Shown: positions 7,685 through 15,248 of the stretch, one piece after another
Layout of the letters: every line of letters starts with the position of its first letter
How positions within the stretch are numbered: position 1 is the first letter of the stretch
Assembly: GCA_910575695.1 (NCBI GenBank)
Contig: CAJTGJ010000008.1
Coordinates: 60,216 to 124,215 of the forward strand
Reading direction: 5' to 3'
Length of the DNA stretch: 64,000 nucleotides
DNA from: Oscillospiraceae bacterium
GTDB taxonomy: Bacteria; Bacillota; Clostridia; Oscillospirales; Oscillospiraceae
Notes under the pieces: generated by a model
Told to the model about the DNA's origin: nothing
The model's database searches: none
What the model saw: only the letters and a program-made list of their open reading frames with translations
Translations under genes and position numbers: made by a program

Positions 7685-9244
7685 TCATTCATAATATGCC
7701 GCGGCATAGCTCCCGTACTGCTCTATGGTGAACCCCGCCTCCCGCAGAGCGTTCAGATCGGTGCAGTTCCCCGTCACGTAGATCAGCGATTTGTCGGGCT
7801 GGGCGGCGGCAGAGCCGAACCGGAACCGCCCAAACCCATCCACATCCAGGAACGCGCTGGGGTAGTTGGCGTATTTCACCGTGGCCCGGTACTCGTCCGG
7901 GTCCTGCCCGCTGTAAAAGAGGACGCGGGCATAATTGGCGTCCCGGTCAACCAGGATGTCCCCCTCATGAGCCAGCGCTGCGTCCACCGCCTCCTCCAGG
8001 CCGCTGCCGAAGTGCAGGGCAATTTCCTGGGCGTAATCGGTGAAATAATACCGCTCAAACCCGATGAACAGCGCGGCGTAAACCACCAGCGGCACGGCCA
8101 GGGCGCGGATATCGAACCGGCTGCACACAAACCAGATTCCCGCCGCGGACAGCAGCACCGCCGGCATCCACAGACTGTTCACCCGGTTCACGTTGACGTC
8201 GATCATCAGCCCCTGAAGCACACCCGCCAGAAGCTGGACCAGCAGGAGGCCCGCAGGACGCAGCTCACGCCGCCGCAGCCCCGCCGCCGTCTCCCGGACG
8301 GCATAGTACAGGCCCACAAAGAAAAAAACCAGCGTGCCGTGGTAAAACAGGCCGAAGGGCTTTGTCCCGTTCCACAGCAGGCCGTCCCACTGGTGGAGGA
8401 AGATGCTCCACAGGTTGGCCCCGTTTTCCGGCATCCGGGACAGGGAGATCTCCCCGCCCCGCATGACAACCAGCTTTGGTATGGACAGGAAAGGCAGGCG
8501 GATTTCGTCTATCCAGCCCCAGTTCACCAGCAAAAACAGCATCAGCGGCAGGGCCAGCAAAAACAGTACGCCGACGGACAGCCCGACGCAGAGCCCGTCC
8601 CGCCCCCGGAAGCGCAGCCGCCCGCACCACAGGGCATACCCCGCCTGGAGCGCCAGGATGAGGGGGACAAAGGGCCAGATGGTGGCGTAGCAGTACAGGG
8701 AAAGCCCATACATCAGCGCGGACAGGAGGAAAAACCGGTGGTCCTCCAGCCCCCGCAGGAAAAAGCACAGCCCGAACAGCAGGAAGCCGGGGGCCAGGTT
8801 GGACTCCAGCCCCCACCGGGACAGCAGGATGTGCCACGGGCACACCGCCAGCAGGAACAGTCCGCACAGCGCCGCCCACCGGTCGATCAGGCGCTTCATC
8901 ACGCCATAGGCCGCGATCAGCGACAAAACCGCCACAATGAGCTGGGGCAGGCGCACCGCCCATGCCTCCAGTCCGAACAGGGCGATAAAGGGGATCATGA
9001 GATAGCTCTCCAGGGCGTTCATGCCGCTCCCCCAGGCGGTGAGGTACACCGGGAAGGGGTAGCCGCTGGTGTCCAGCCCGGTGCGCAGGATGGAGTATGC
9101 CTCGTAGGCGGCAAAGGCCTCGTCCTGGTTGATGCCGCCGGGGACGGCCCCGAACCGCCACACCCTGGCCCCGATGCCCACCGCCAGAAAGACGGCGAAC
9201 AGGAGGGGGATCAGCTTGTCCCATTGCTTTTGTTCGGATTGCAT
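7685..9244 (-). CDS. Polytopic membrane glycosyltransferase, GT39/ArnT-like
   Basis: 519 residues with about eleven hydrophobic segments and a soluble C-terminal domain. The first loop, GGINQDEAFAAYEAYSIL, is the Asp/Glu-containing loop of the GT-C superfamily (PMT/ArnT-like enzymes that take sugars from polyprenyl phosphate), followed by VRLPQLIVAVLSL and VCPWHILLSRWGLESN. It probably glycosylates a cell-surface polymer or protein; donor and acceptor are unknown. It is a single-gene unit with its own strong promoter. Confidence 0.75.
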   Translation of the reverse strand: MQSEQKQWDKLIPLLFAVFLAVGIGARVWRFGAVPGGINQDEAFAAYEAYSILRTGLDTSGYPFPVYLTAWGSGMNALESYLMIPFIALFGLEAWAVRLPQLIVAVLSLIAAYGVMKRLIDRWAALCGLFLLAVCPWHILLSRWGLESNLAPGFLLFGLCFFLRGLEDHRFFLLSALMYGLSLYCYATIWPFVPLILALQAGYALWCGRLRFRGRDGLCVGLSVGVLFLLALPLMLFLLVNWGWIDEIRLPFLSIPKLVVMRGGEISLSRMPENGANLWSIFLHQWDGLLWNGTKPFGLFYHGTLVFFFVGLYYAVRETAAGLRRRELRPAGLLLVQLLAGVLQGLMIDVNVNRVNSLWMPAVLLSAAGIWFVCSRFDIRALAVPLVVYAALFIGFERYYFTDYAQEIALHFGSGLEEAVDAALAHEGDILVDRDANYARVLFYSGQDPDEYRATVKYANYPSAFLDVDGFGRFRFGSAAAQPDKSLIYVTGNCTDLNALREAGFTIEQYGSYAAAYYE

Positions 9245-9297
9245 GGCGGTTTCCCCCTTCGGCGTCCGATCCGGATATGTGCCGGACGCTGCCCCTC

Positions 9298-9327
9298 ATT
9301 ATAAGGCGGCGTCCGGCGGTTTGTCAA
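9298..9327 (-). promoter_or_regulatory. SigA-type promoter of the GT-C gene
   Basis: On the minus strand TTGACA (9322-9327), 18-bp spacer, TATAAT (9298-9303). Predicted start near 9291, about 47 bases before the ATG at 9244. Confidence 0.75.
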
Positions 9328-9349
9328 GAAAGGCCGGGGCAGTCCCCTG

Positions 9350-9378
9350 TTGAAAGTCCCGGCGGAATATGATAAACT
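9350..9378 (+). promoter_or_regulatory. Probable promoter of mutY
   Basis: TTGAAA (9350-9355), 17-bp spacer, TAAACT (9373-9378). It places the start about 25 bases before the GTG codon of mutY and its AGGAGG site. Confidence 0.5.
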
Positions 9379-9409
9379 GCATATATTATATGGATACAGG
9401 AGGTGCGCC

Positions 9410-10456
9410 GTGGACGGATTGGAGCGCTTGCCCATCCCCCTGCTGGAGTGGTTCCGGGACAATGCCCGGCGGCTTCCCTGGCGGGACGACCCCACTCCCT
9501 ATCACGTGTGGCTGTCGGAGATCATGCTTCAGCAGACCCGGGTGGCGGCGGTGCTGGACTACTATAAGCGGTTTTTGGAGGAAGCTCCGGACGTGCCCGC
9601 CCTGGCGGCGCTCCCGGAGGACCGGCTGATGAAGCTGTGGCAGGGCCTGGGCTACTACTCCCGGGCCCGGAACCTGCAAAAGGCCGCGAAGGTCATCGTG
9701 GAGCGGTACGGCGGGCAGTTCCCGGCGGATTACGCCGCTGTCCGCGCCCTGCCCGGGGTGGGGGATTACACCGCCGGGGCCGTCTGCTCCATTGCCTTTG
9801 GGCAGGCCGTCCCCGCCGTGGACGGCAACGTACTGCGGGTATATGCCCGGATCACGGGGGATGGCGGGGACATTACCACCCCTCAAATGAAGAAAAAAGT
9901 GACACGGGCGCTGGAGGGGATTATCCCTGTGAGCTGGGCGGGGACGTTCAACCAGGCGCTGATGGAGCTGGGGGCCACGGTCTGCCTGCCCAACGGCGCG
10001 CCGCTGTGTGAACAGTGCCCCGCCCGGGGGTTCTGCGCCGCCTTGGTCCAGGGACGCATCGGGGAGCTGCCGGTGAAGGCCCCGAAAAAGGCCCGGCGGG
10101 TGGAGAAACGCACGGTTTGGCTCATCTTTTGGGAGGACAGCGTGGCCCTGCGCCGCCGTCCGGACAAGGGGCTGCTGGCGGGGCTGTGGGAGTTTCCCAA
10201 CGAGGCGGGGGTGGTGCTGGCTCCGGAGCATTGGGGAATCAAGGCTGTAGTTCAGGAGTGCGCGGCACAGGCCAAGCACATTTTTACCCACATAGAGTGG
10301 CACATGACGATCCTGTGTGCGGAGGCCAAAACGGATGTCCTGCCGTCCGGCTGGGTGTGGGCAGGCGCGGACGAGCTGGAGAAGAAATATGCGATTCCCA
10401 GTGCCTTTGAAGGGGCGCTGTGGCAGGCAAGAGTAAGATTGAACGGGGGAGAATAG
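9410..10456 (+). CDS. mutY: A/G-specific adenine glycosylase
   Basis: 348 residues. It removes adenine paired with 8-oxoguanine in base-excision repair. Seen: LPWRDDPTPYHVWLSEIMLQQTRVA (catalytic Glu in the IMLQQT helix), the helix-hairpin-helix LPGVGDYTAGAV, VDGNVLRVYAR with the catalytic Asp, and an iron-sulphur loop C-X7-C-X2-C-X5-C (starting at VCLPNGAPLC). The C-terminal NUDIX-like 8-oxoG domain includes LLAGLWEFPNE and FTHIEWHM. Start is GTG 9410, six bases after AGGAGG. It is followed with no gap by a kinase remnant. Confidence 0.95.
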   Translation: MDGLERLPIPLLEWFRDNARRLPWRDDPTPYHVWLSEIMLQQTRVAAVLDYYKRFLEEAPDVPALAALPEDRLMKLWQGLGYYSRARNLQKAAKVIVERYGGQFPADYAAVRALPGVGDYTAGAVCSIAFGQAVPAVDGNVLRVYARITGDGGDITTPQMKKKVTRALEGIIPVSWAGTFNQALMELGATVCLPNGAPLCEQCPARGFCAALVQGRIGELPVKAPKKARRVEKRTVWLIFWEDSVALRRRPDKGLLAGLWEFPNEAGVVLAPEHWGIKAVVQECAAQAKHIFTHIEWHMTILCAEAKTDVLPSGWVWAGADELEKKYAIPSAFEGALWQARVRLNGGE

Positions 10457-10585
10457 ATGGCAAAGCTGTATTTCTGCTATGGCGTGATAGGCTCCGGCAA
10501 GTCCGCCAACGCGCGGATGACGCACCGCGCCGGTCCGGGCCGGAAGCATGGGAAACAGGGCTGTCCGGGCCCGGTGAAGCTATGA
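10457..10585 (+). pseudogene. tdk: N-terminal remnant of thymidine kinase
   Basis: A 42-codon ORF starting directly after the mutY stop. Its first 22 residues, MAKLYFCYGVIGSGKSANAR, match the N-terminus of Firmicutes thymidine kinases (MAKLYFxYGxMGSxKTANA pattern) including the P-loop; the remainder is Gly/Pro/Lys-rich and unrelated in frame. A complete kinase has about 190 residues, so at least 150 are missing. The stop overlaps the next ATG (ATGA), so the piece is still translated ahead of, and probably coupled to, the radical SAM gene. A functional P-loop micropeptide is possible but unsupported. Confidence 0.6.
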
Positions 10586-11460
10586 TCTGCACCCTGTGCC
10601 CCCGGCAGTGCGGGGCCCTGCGGGACGAGGCCCGTGGGGAGGGCTTCTGCCGGATGCCGTCCCTGCCGGTGTGCGCCCGGGCGGCCCTCCACCGCTGGGA
10701 GGAGCCCTGCCTGTCCGGCGGGAACGGGGCGGGGGCGGTGTTTTTTTCCGGCTGTACCCTGGGCTGTGTGTTCTGCCAGAACGCCTCCATCAGCCGGGAG
10801 GACTTCGGGAAAGCGCTCACGGAGGATGAGCTGTACGCCGCCTTTGCGCGGCTGGCGGAGCAGGGCGCGTCCTGTATCGAGCTGGTCACCCCCACCCAGT
10901 TCTCCCATGTGCTGGCCCGGGTGCTGGAGCGGCCTGTGCCCGGAAACCTCCCCGTGGTGTGGAACAGCGGCGGGTATGAGCGGGTGGAGACCCTCCGGAC
11001 GCTGGAGGGAAGAGTGGACGTATACTTGCCCGATTTGAAATACGTCACGCCGGAGCTTGCCGCCCAATATTCCGGCGCGGCGGACTATCCGGACGCCGCA
11101 AAAGCCGCCATCCTGGAGATGTACCGCCAGCGTGGCCCGGTGCGGCTGGAGGACGGCCTGCTGAAAAGCGGCGTGCTCATCCGGCACCTGATTCTGCCGG
11201 GGCGCGTGGCGGAGGCCAAGCGGGTGATGGACTGGGCGGCGGAGAGCTTCCCGCCGGGCTCCGTCCTGTTCTCCCTCATGGCCCAGTATACCCCGGTGGG
11301 GGCGCTGGAGGGCTTCCCGGAGCTGCGCCGTCCCCTGCGGGCGTCCGAGCTGCGGGCCGCAAGGGAGTATATGGAGGGCCTGGGCCTGCCGGGGTACGTG
11401 CAGGAGCTGGGCTCTGCCGGGGAAAAATTTATCCCGGCCTTTGATCTGACGGGGCTGTGA
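10582..11460 (+). CDS. Radical SAM protein, pyruvate formate-lyase activase-like
   Basis: 292 residues. The N-terminus MICTLCPRQCGALRDEA with FCRMP is a cysteine-rich lead-in seen in the PflA-like 'PflX/COG1313' group, and GCTLGCVFCQNASIS carries the CxxxCxxC cluster that binds the SAM 4Fe-4S centre. Later motifs VWNSGGYE and VDVYLPDLKY match the same group. Substrate is unknown; it probably activates a glycyl-radical enzyme or acts in cofactor/amino-acid chemistry. The start at 10582 is chosen because an in-frame upstream extension reads antisense-like residues over the kinase remnant. No good ribosome site is seen, consistent with coupling. Confidence 0.82.
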   Translation: MICTLCPRQCGALRDEARGEGFCRMPSLPVCARAALHRWEEPCLSGGNGAGAVFFSGCTLGCVFCQNASISREDFGKALTEDELYAAFARLAEQGASCIELVTPTQFSHVLARVLERPVPGNLPVVWNSGGYERVETLRTLEGRVDVYLPDLKYVTPELAAQYSGAADYPDAAKAAILEMYRQRGPVRLEDGLLKSGVLIRHLILPGRVAEAKRVMDWAAESFPPGSVLFSLMAQYTPVGALEGFPELRRPLRASELRAAREYMEGLGLPGYVQELGSAGEKFIPAFDLTGL

Positions 11461-11525
11461 CACCTGTGGAACGGAGACATTGGAAGCGTTCGGGCTATAA
11501 GCCCTGCCCTGCCGGACATCCCCAC

Positions 11526-11554
11526 TTGAAATCCTATCAGTTATGTGGTATTTT
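11526..11554 (+). promoter_or_regulatory. Promoter of the Rrf2 regulator
   Basis: TTGAAA (11526-11531), 17-bp spacer, TATTTT (11549-11554), about 40 bases before the ATG at 11600. Confidence 0.5.
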
Positions 11555-11599
11555 AAAAGGCAGCGTACCATACGCCTGCATTCGACTGGAGGGACACGT

Positions 11600-12043
11600 A
11601 TGAAAATTTCCACAAAGGGCCGCTACGCCCTCCGCCTGATGGTGGACATCGCCCAGCATGGGGAAGGCGCCCCGGTGTCCCTGCGGGATATCGCCCGGCG
11701 GGAGCAGCTCAGCGACAAGTACCTGGAGCAGATCGTCACCCCCCTGGCCAGGGCGGGGCTGGTCCGCTCGGTGCGGGGGGCCAGCGGCGGCTATCTCCTC
11801 ACCCGGACGCCGGAGGAATACTCTGTGGGCGACATCCTCCGCCCCCTGGAGGGCGATTTGGCCCCGGTGGAGTGCGCCACCGACGACGGCTTCTGCGAGC
11901 ACAGCTGCGACTGCGTGACGGTGGAGCTGTGGCAGGACATCCACCGGGCGGTGTCCGCCGTGGTGGACGGCACCACCCTGGCCGACCTGGTGGAGCGCCA
12001 GCGGGCCCGCCGCTGTAAAGGGGAGCCGTCCGCCTGCCCCTGA
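11600..12043 (+). CDS. Rrf2-family (IscR-like) transcription regulator
   Basis: 147 residues. Winged-helix DNA-binding protein: MKISTKGRYALRLMVDIAQH, LRDIARREQLSDKYLEQI, and GASGGYLLTRTPEEYSVGDILRPLEG are the family hallmarks. Four cysteines in CATDDGFCEHSCDC are placed where IscR-type members hold a 2Fe-2S cluster, so it may sense iron-sulphur or redox state. No isc/suf genes are next to it; the following gene is an RNA helicase 26 bases downstream. The ATG at 11600 follows GGAGGGAC. Confidence 0.88.
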   Translation: MKISTKGRYALRLMVDIAQHGEGAPVSLRDIARREQLSDKYLEQIVTPLARAGLVRSVRGASGGYLLTRTPEEYSVGDILRPLEGDLAPVECATDDGFCEHSCDCVTVELWQDIHRAVSAVVDGTTLADLVERQRARRCKGEPSACP

Positions 12044-12069
12044 TTTTTTACACGAGAGGAAACGGACCT

Positions 12070-13251
12070 ATGGAGATCAACGGCACACAAGTACAAGAGG
12101 TATATTATTATAAGGATATGGGCCTGTCCGACGCCACCATGAAGGCGCTGGACAAAAAGGGCTTCACCCAGGCCACCCCCATCCAGGGCGGGGCCATCCC
12201 CTGCTTCATGGAATGGAAGGACGTGGTGGCCAAGGCCCCCACCGGCACCGGCAAGACCTTCGCCTTCGGCATACCCATGGTGGAGCACATCGACCCGGCG
12301 TCCGACACGGTGCAGGGGCTGGTGCTGGCCCCCACCCGGGAGCTTGCCATTCAAATTCGGGATGAGCTGAGGGACCTGTGCGCCTTCCGGGAGGGGGTGA
12401 GAGTGGTTTGCCTGTACGGCGGCCAGCCCATCGACAAGCAGATCACCCAGCTCAAGAGCCGCCCCCAGATTGTGGTAGCCACCCCGGGGCGGCTGATGGA
12501 CCACATGAAGCGGCGCACCGTGAAGCTGGACAAGGTGCAGACCGTGGTGCTGGACGAGGCCGACCGGATGCTGGACATGGGCTTCATCCAGGACGTCACC
12601 CGGATTCTGGACAAAATGCCCCACCGCAGAAACCTGGGGTTATTTTCCGCGACCATATCACGGGAAGTTATGGATATTTCCTGGGTGTACCAGCGGGACC
12701 CGGCGGAGATCACCGTCCGCCCGGTGGAGGAAAACCGCCCGGACATCCAACAGTACGCCATCGAGCTCATGGGCCGGGAGCAGAAGCTGGACACCATGTC
12801 GGCTCTGCTGACCAACGGCGGCTACGAGCGGGCCATCGCTTTCTGCAATACCAAGAACATGACCGACCGTCTGGCGGGCCTGCTGAAAATGCGGGGCTTC
12901 TCCTGCGAGGCCATCCACGGCGACATCCCCCAGAAGGAGCGGGAGCGCACCCTCCGGAAGTTCAAGGAGGGGAAGCTCCAGGTGCTGGTGGCCACCGACG
13001 TGGCGGCCCGGGGGCTGGACATCGACGACGTGGACGCCGTATTCAACTACGACGTACCCGACGAGCAGGAATACTATATCCACCGCATCGGCCGCACCGG
13101 GCGGGCGAAAAAGCATGGCGTGTCCTATACGCTGATGGCCTCGGTGACGGAGTCGGTGAAAATGCGGGACATCGCCCGGAACACCAAGGCGGACATCCGG
13201 CTTTTGAAGTACGACCAGGACGGATGCCTGATGCTGGTGGAGGAGGCCTGA
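12070..13251 (+). CDS. DEAD-box ATP-dependent RNA helicase
   Basis: 393 residues, the two RecA-like domains with almost no C-terminal extension. All motifs are present: Q motif ATPIQ, APTGTGKT, PTRELA, TPGR, DEAD, SAT, then IAFCNTK, VATDVAARGLDI and HRIGRTGR. CshA/DeaD enzymes are longer by about 100 residues, so the RNA-binding tail is absent and the protein is closer to RhlE/CshB-type short helicases. Likely roles are mRNA turnover or ribosome assembly, especially in cold. It may be cotranscribed with the Rrf2 gene. Confidence 0.92.
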   Translation: MEINGTQVQEVYYYKDMGLSDATMKALDKKGFTQATPIQGGAIPCFMEWKDVVAKAPTGTGKTFAFGIPMVEHIDPASDTVQGLVLAPTRELAIQIRDELRDLCAFREGVRVVCLYGGQPIDKQITQLKSRPQIVVATPGRLMDHMKRRTVKLDKVQTVVLDEADRMLDMGFIQDVTRILDKMPHRRNLGLFSATISREVMDISWVYQRDPAEITVRPVEENRPDIQQYAIELMGREQKLDTMSALLTNGGYERAIAFCNTKNMTDRLAGLLKMRGFSCEAIHGDIPQKERERTLRKFKEGKLQVLVATDVAARGLDIDDVDAVFNYDVPDEQEYYIHRIGRTGRAKKHGVSYTLMASVTESVKMRDIARNTKADIRLLKYDQDGCLMLVEEA

Positions 13252-13334
13252 GCCGGGATTTGCAGGGGCCGGGCCTGCCGCTCAGGGCGGTACCGGCCAA
13301 AACCGATACGAGCGGGAGGGGCGGGCCCCTCCCC

Positions 13335-13371
13335 CACAGGGCGGACGGCAAGCCGTTTGCCCTGTGTTGTT
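13335..13371 (+). terminator. Hairpin between the helicase gene and ymdB
   Basis: Stem CACAGGGC (13335-13342) with GCCCTGTG (13359-13366) and an inner ACGGC/GCCGT stem, followed by TTGTT. Probable, fairly weak terminator or processing stem. Confidence 0.45.
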
Positions 13372-13387
13372 AAGGGGGACAGTTTTG

Positions 13388-14164
13388 ATGAACATTCACG
13401 TACTGGCCGTGGGAGACGTGGTGGGGGATGCGGGAGTGGATTTCCTGTGCCGCCGTCTGCCCGCCCTGCGGAAGGAGCGGGACGTCCACTTCACCGTGGT
13501 GTGCGGGGAGAACGCCGCCTTTCACGGCCTGCTCCCCGCCCAGGCGGACGCCATTTTTTCCGCCGGGGCGGATGTGATTACTATGGGCAATCACACCTGG
13601 GATAAACGCCAGATCGTTAAGTATATGGAGGATAATCCCTATATTATCCGCCCCGCCAACTACACCAGCCGCGTCCCGGGCCGGGGCTGGGGAGTGTTTG
13701 ACGGCCCCCGGGGCCTGCGCATCCGGGTGGTGGATTTGATCGGCAGGATGGGGATCGGCCCCAACACAGACAGCCCCTTTGCCAGGATGGACGAGATCCT
13801 GAAGGAGGAGGACGCCGACTTCACCCTGGTGGACTTCCACGCCGAGGCCACCAGCGAAAAGGGGGCCATGGCCTGGTATCTGGACGGGCGGGCGCAGGCT
13901 GTGTGGGGCACCCATACCCACGTGCCCACCGCCGACTGCCAGATCCTGCCCCAGGGGCTGGGCTTCGTCACCGACCTGGGCATGACCGGCCCCGTCCATT
14001 CCGTCATCGGGGCCAGGCCGGAACAGGCTGTGAACCTCTTTCTGGGCGGCCTGCCCCAGCGGCTGGAGGCCGCGCCGGGGCCATGCAGGCTGAACGCGGT
14101 ATTGTTTGAGCTGGACGCCGCCTCCAGACGGTGTGCGGGTGTCCAACGCGTCGACATCTGTTGA
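13388..14164 (+). CDS. ymdB: YmdB-family metallophosphoesterase
   Basis: 258 residues of the TIGR00282 family, cytoplasmic phosphodiesterases shown in Bacillus to hydrolyse 2',3'-cyclic nucleotides and to affect RNA levels and biofilm choice. Metal-binding motifs: VGDVVGDAG, CGENAAFHG, MGNHTWDK, DFHAEATSEK and the closing GTHTHVPTAD. The ATG at 13388 follows GGGGGACAG. In many Firmicutes the gene follows rny; here rny is not adjacent. It is followed after 13 bases by the nuclease pair. Confidence 0.93.
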   Translation: MNIHVLAVGDVVGDAGVDFLCRRLPALRKERDVHFTVVCGENAAFHGLLPAQADAIFSAGADVITMGNHTWDKRQIVKYMEDNPYIIRPANYTSRVPGRGWGVFDGPRGLRIRVVDLIGRMGIGPNTDSPFARMDEILKEEDADFTLVDFHAEATSEKGAMAWYLDGRAQAVWGTHTHVPTADCQILPQGLGFVTDLGMTGPVHSVIGARPEQAVNLFLGGLPQRLEAAPGPCRLNAVLFELDAASRRCAGVQRVDIC

Positions 14165-14177
14165 GGGGGGATGGAGG

Positions 14178-15248
14178 ATGAAGCTGCTTCACGGGTCGGA
14201 TTTCCACCTGGATTCCCCGCTGGCCGGGCTGGCCCCGGAGAAAAGCGTTCAGCGCCGCCGGGAGCTGCGGGAGATCCCCGCCCGGCTGGCGGCGCTGGCC
14301 CAGGCCGAGGGGGTGGATCTGGCGCTCCTCCCCGGCGACCTGTTCGACGGGGAGCGGGTGTACCCGGAGACGGTCCGGGCCCTGGCGCGGGCCCTGGAGG
14401 ATATGGCCGTCCCCGTGTTCATCGCGCCGGGGAACCACGATTATTACCACAGCCGTTCCCCCTACGCCGCCAGGGGCTGGCCTGACAATGTACATATCTT
14501 TACAGCCCCTGGGCTGGAATCGGTGGAGCTGCCGGGGCTGAACTGCGTGGTACACGGCTGCGCCTTCGACGCCCCCCACCGGGAGGACGATCCCCTGGCG
14601 GGCTTTGCCGCCCCGGAGGACGGCAGGCTCCACCTGCTTTGCGTCCACGGCGAGGTGGGCTTGACCGGGAATTACGCCCCCATCGACCCAAAATCCCTGG
14701 AGCGCAGCGGCGCGGCCTACGCGGCCCTGGGCCACGTCCACGCCGTGGACAGCGGCAAGGCGGGAAACACCCTCTGGGCCTACCCCGGCTGTCCCGAGGG
14801 CCGGGGCTTTGACGAGCTGGGGCCCAAGGGCGTGCTCGTCGTGTCCTTTGACGGGGGCGTCCAGCCCGCCGGGAAATTCGTCCCGGTGTGCCAGCGGCAG
14901 TACCGCGTTGAATCCGTGGGCGTGGACGAATTTGCCGCCGCCCTGCCCCGGGAGGAGTGCCCCGACCTGGTGCGCTTCCTGCTCACCGGGGAGAGCCGCT
15001 TCCCCCCGAATCTGACCGCCCTCACCGCCCAGGCCGCGCCCCGCTTCTTCCATGTGGAGCTGCGGGACCAGACCACCCTGCCCACCGAGCTGTGGGCCAG
15101 GGCGGAGGAGGATTCCCTCACCGGCCTGTTCCTCCGGGAGATGCGCTCCCGCCTGGACAGCGCCGGGGAGGGGGAACGGGACAAGCTCCTGCTGGCCGCC
15201 CGGTTCGGGCTGGCGGCGCTGGAGGGAGGGGAGGACATCCGGCCATGA
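14178..15248 (+). CDS. SbcD/Mre11-like DNA repair exonuclease (YhaO-like)
   Basis: 356 residues. Calcineurin-like phosphoesterase with the five expected motifs in order: HGSDFHLDSPL, LLPGDLFDGE, APGNHDYYHS, CVHGEVG and YAALGHVHAVD. The C-terminal third (from about residue 240) is the capping and partner-binding region. With the next gene, which overlaps it by four bases, it forms a nuclease-ATPase pair related to SbcCD/Rad50-Mre11 and specifically to Bacillus YhaO-YhaN. Start at 14178 follows GGAGG. Confidence 0.85.
   Translation: MKLLHGSDFHLDSPLAGLAPEKSVQRRRELREIPARLAALAQAEGVDLALLPGDLFDGERVYPETVRALARALEDMAVPVFIAPGNHDYYHSRSPYAARGWPDNVHIFTAPGLESVELPGLNCVVHGCAFDAPHREDDPLAGFAAPEDGRLHLLCVHGEVGLTGNYAPIDPKSLERSGAAYAALGHVHAVDSGKAGNTLWAYPGCPEGRGFDELGPKGVLVVSFDGGVQPAGKFVPVCQRQYRVESVGVDEFAAALPREECPDLVRFLLTGESRFPPNLTALTAQAAPRFFHVELRDQTTLPTELWARAEEDSLTGLFLREMRSRLDSAGEGERDKLLLAARFGLAALEGGEDIRP

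Noticed and set aside
7967..9304. 445-codon plus frame opposite the GT-C gene
   Set aside because: Gln/Pro/His-rich antisense shadow of a membrane protein gene with clear promoter and ribosome site on the minus strand.
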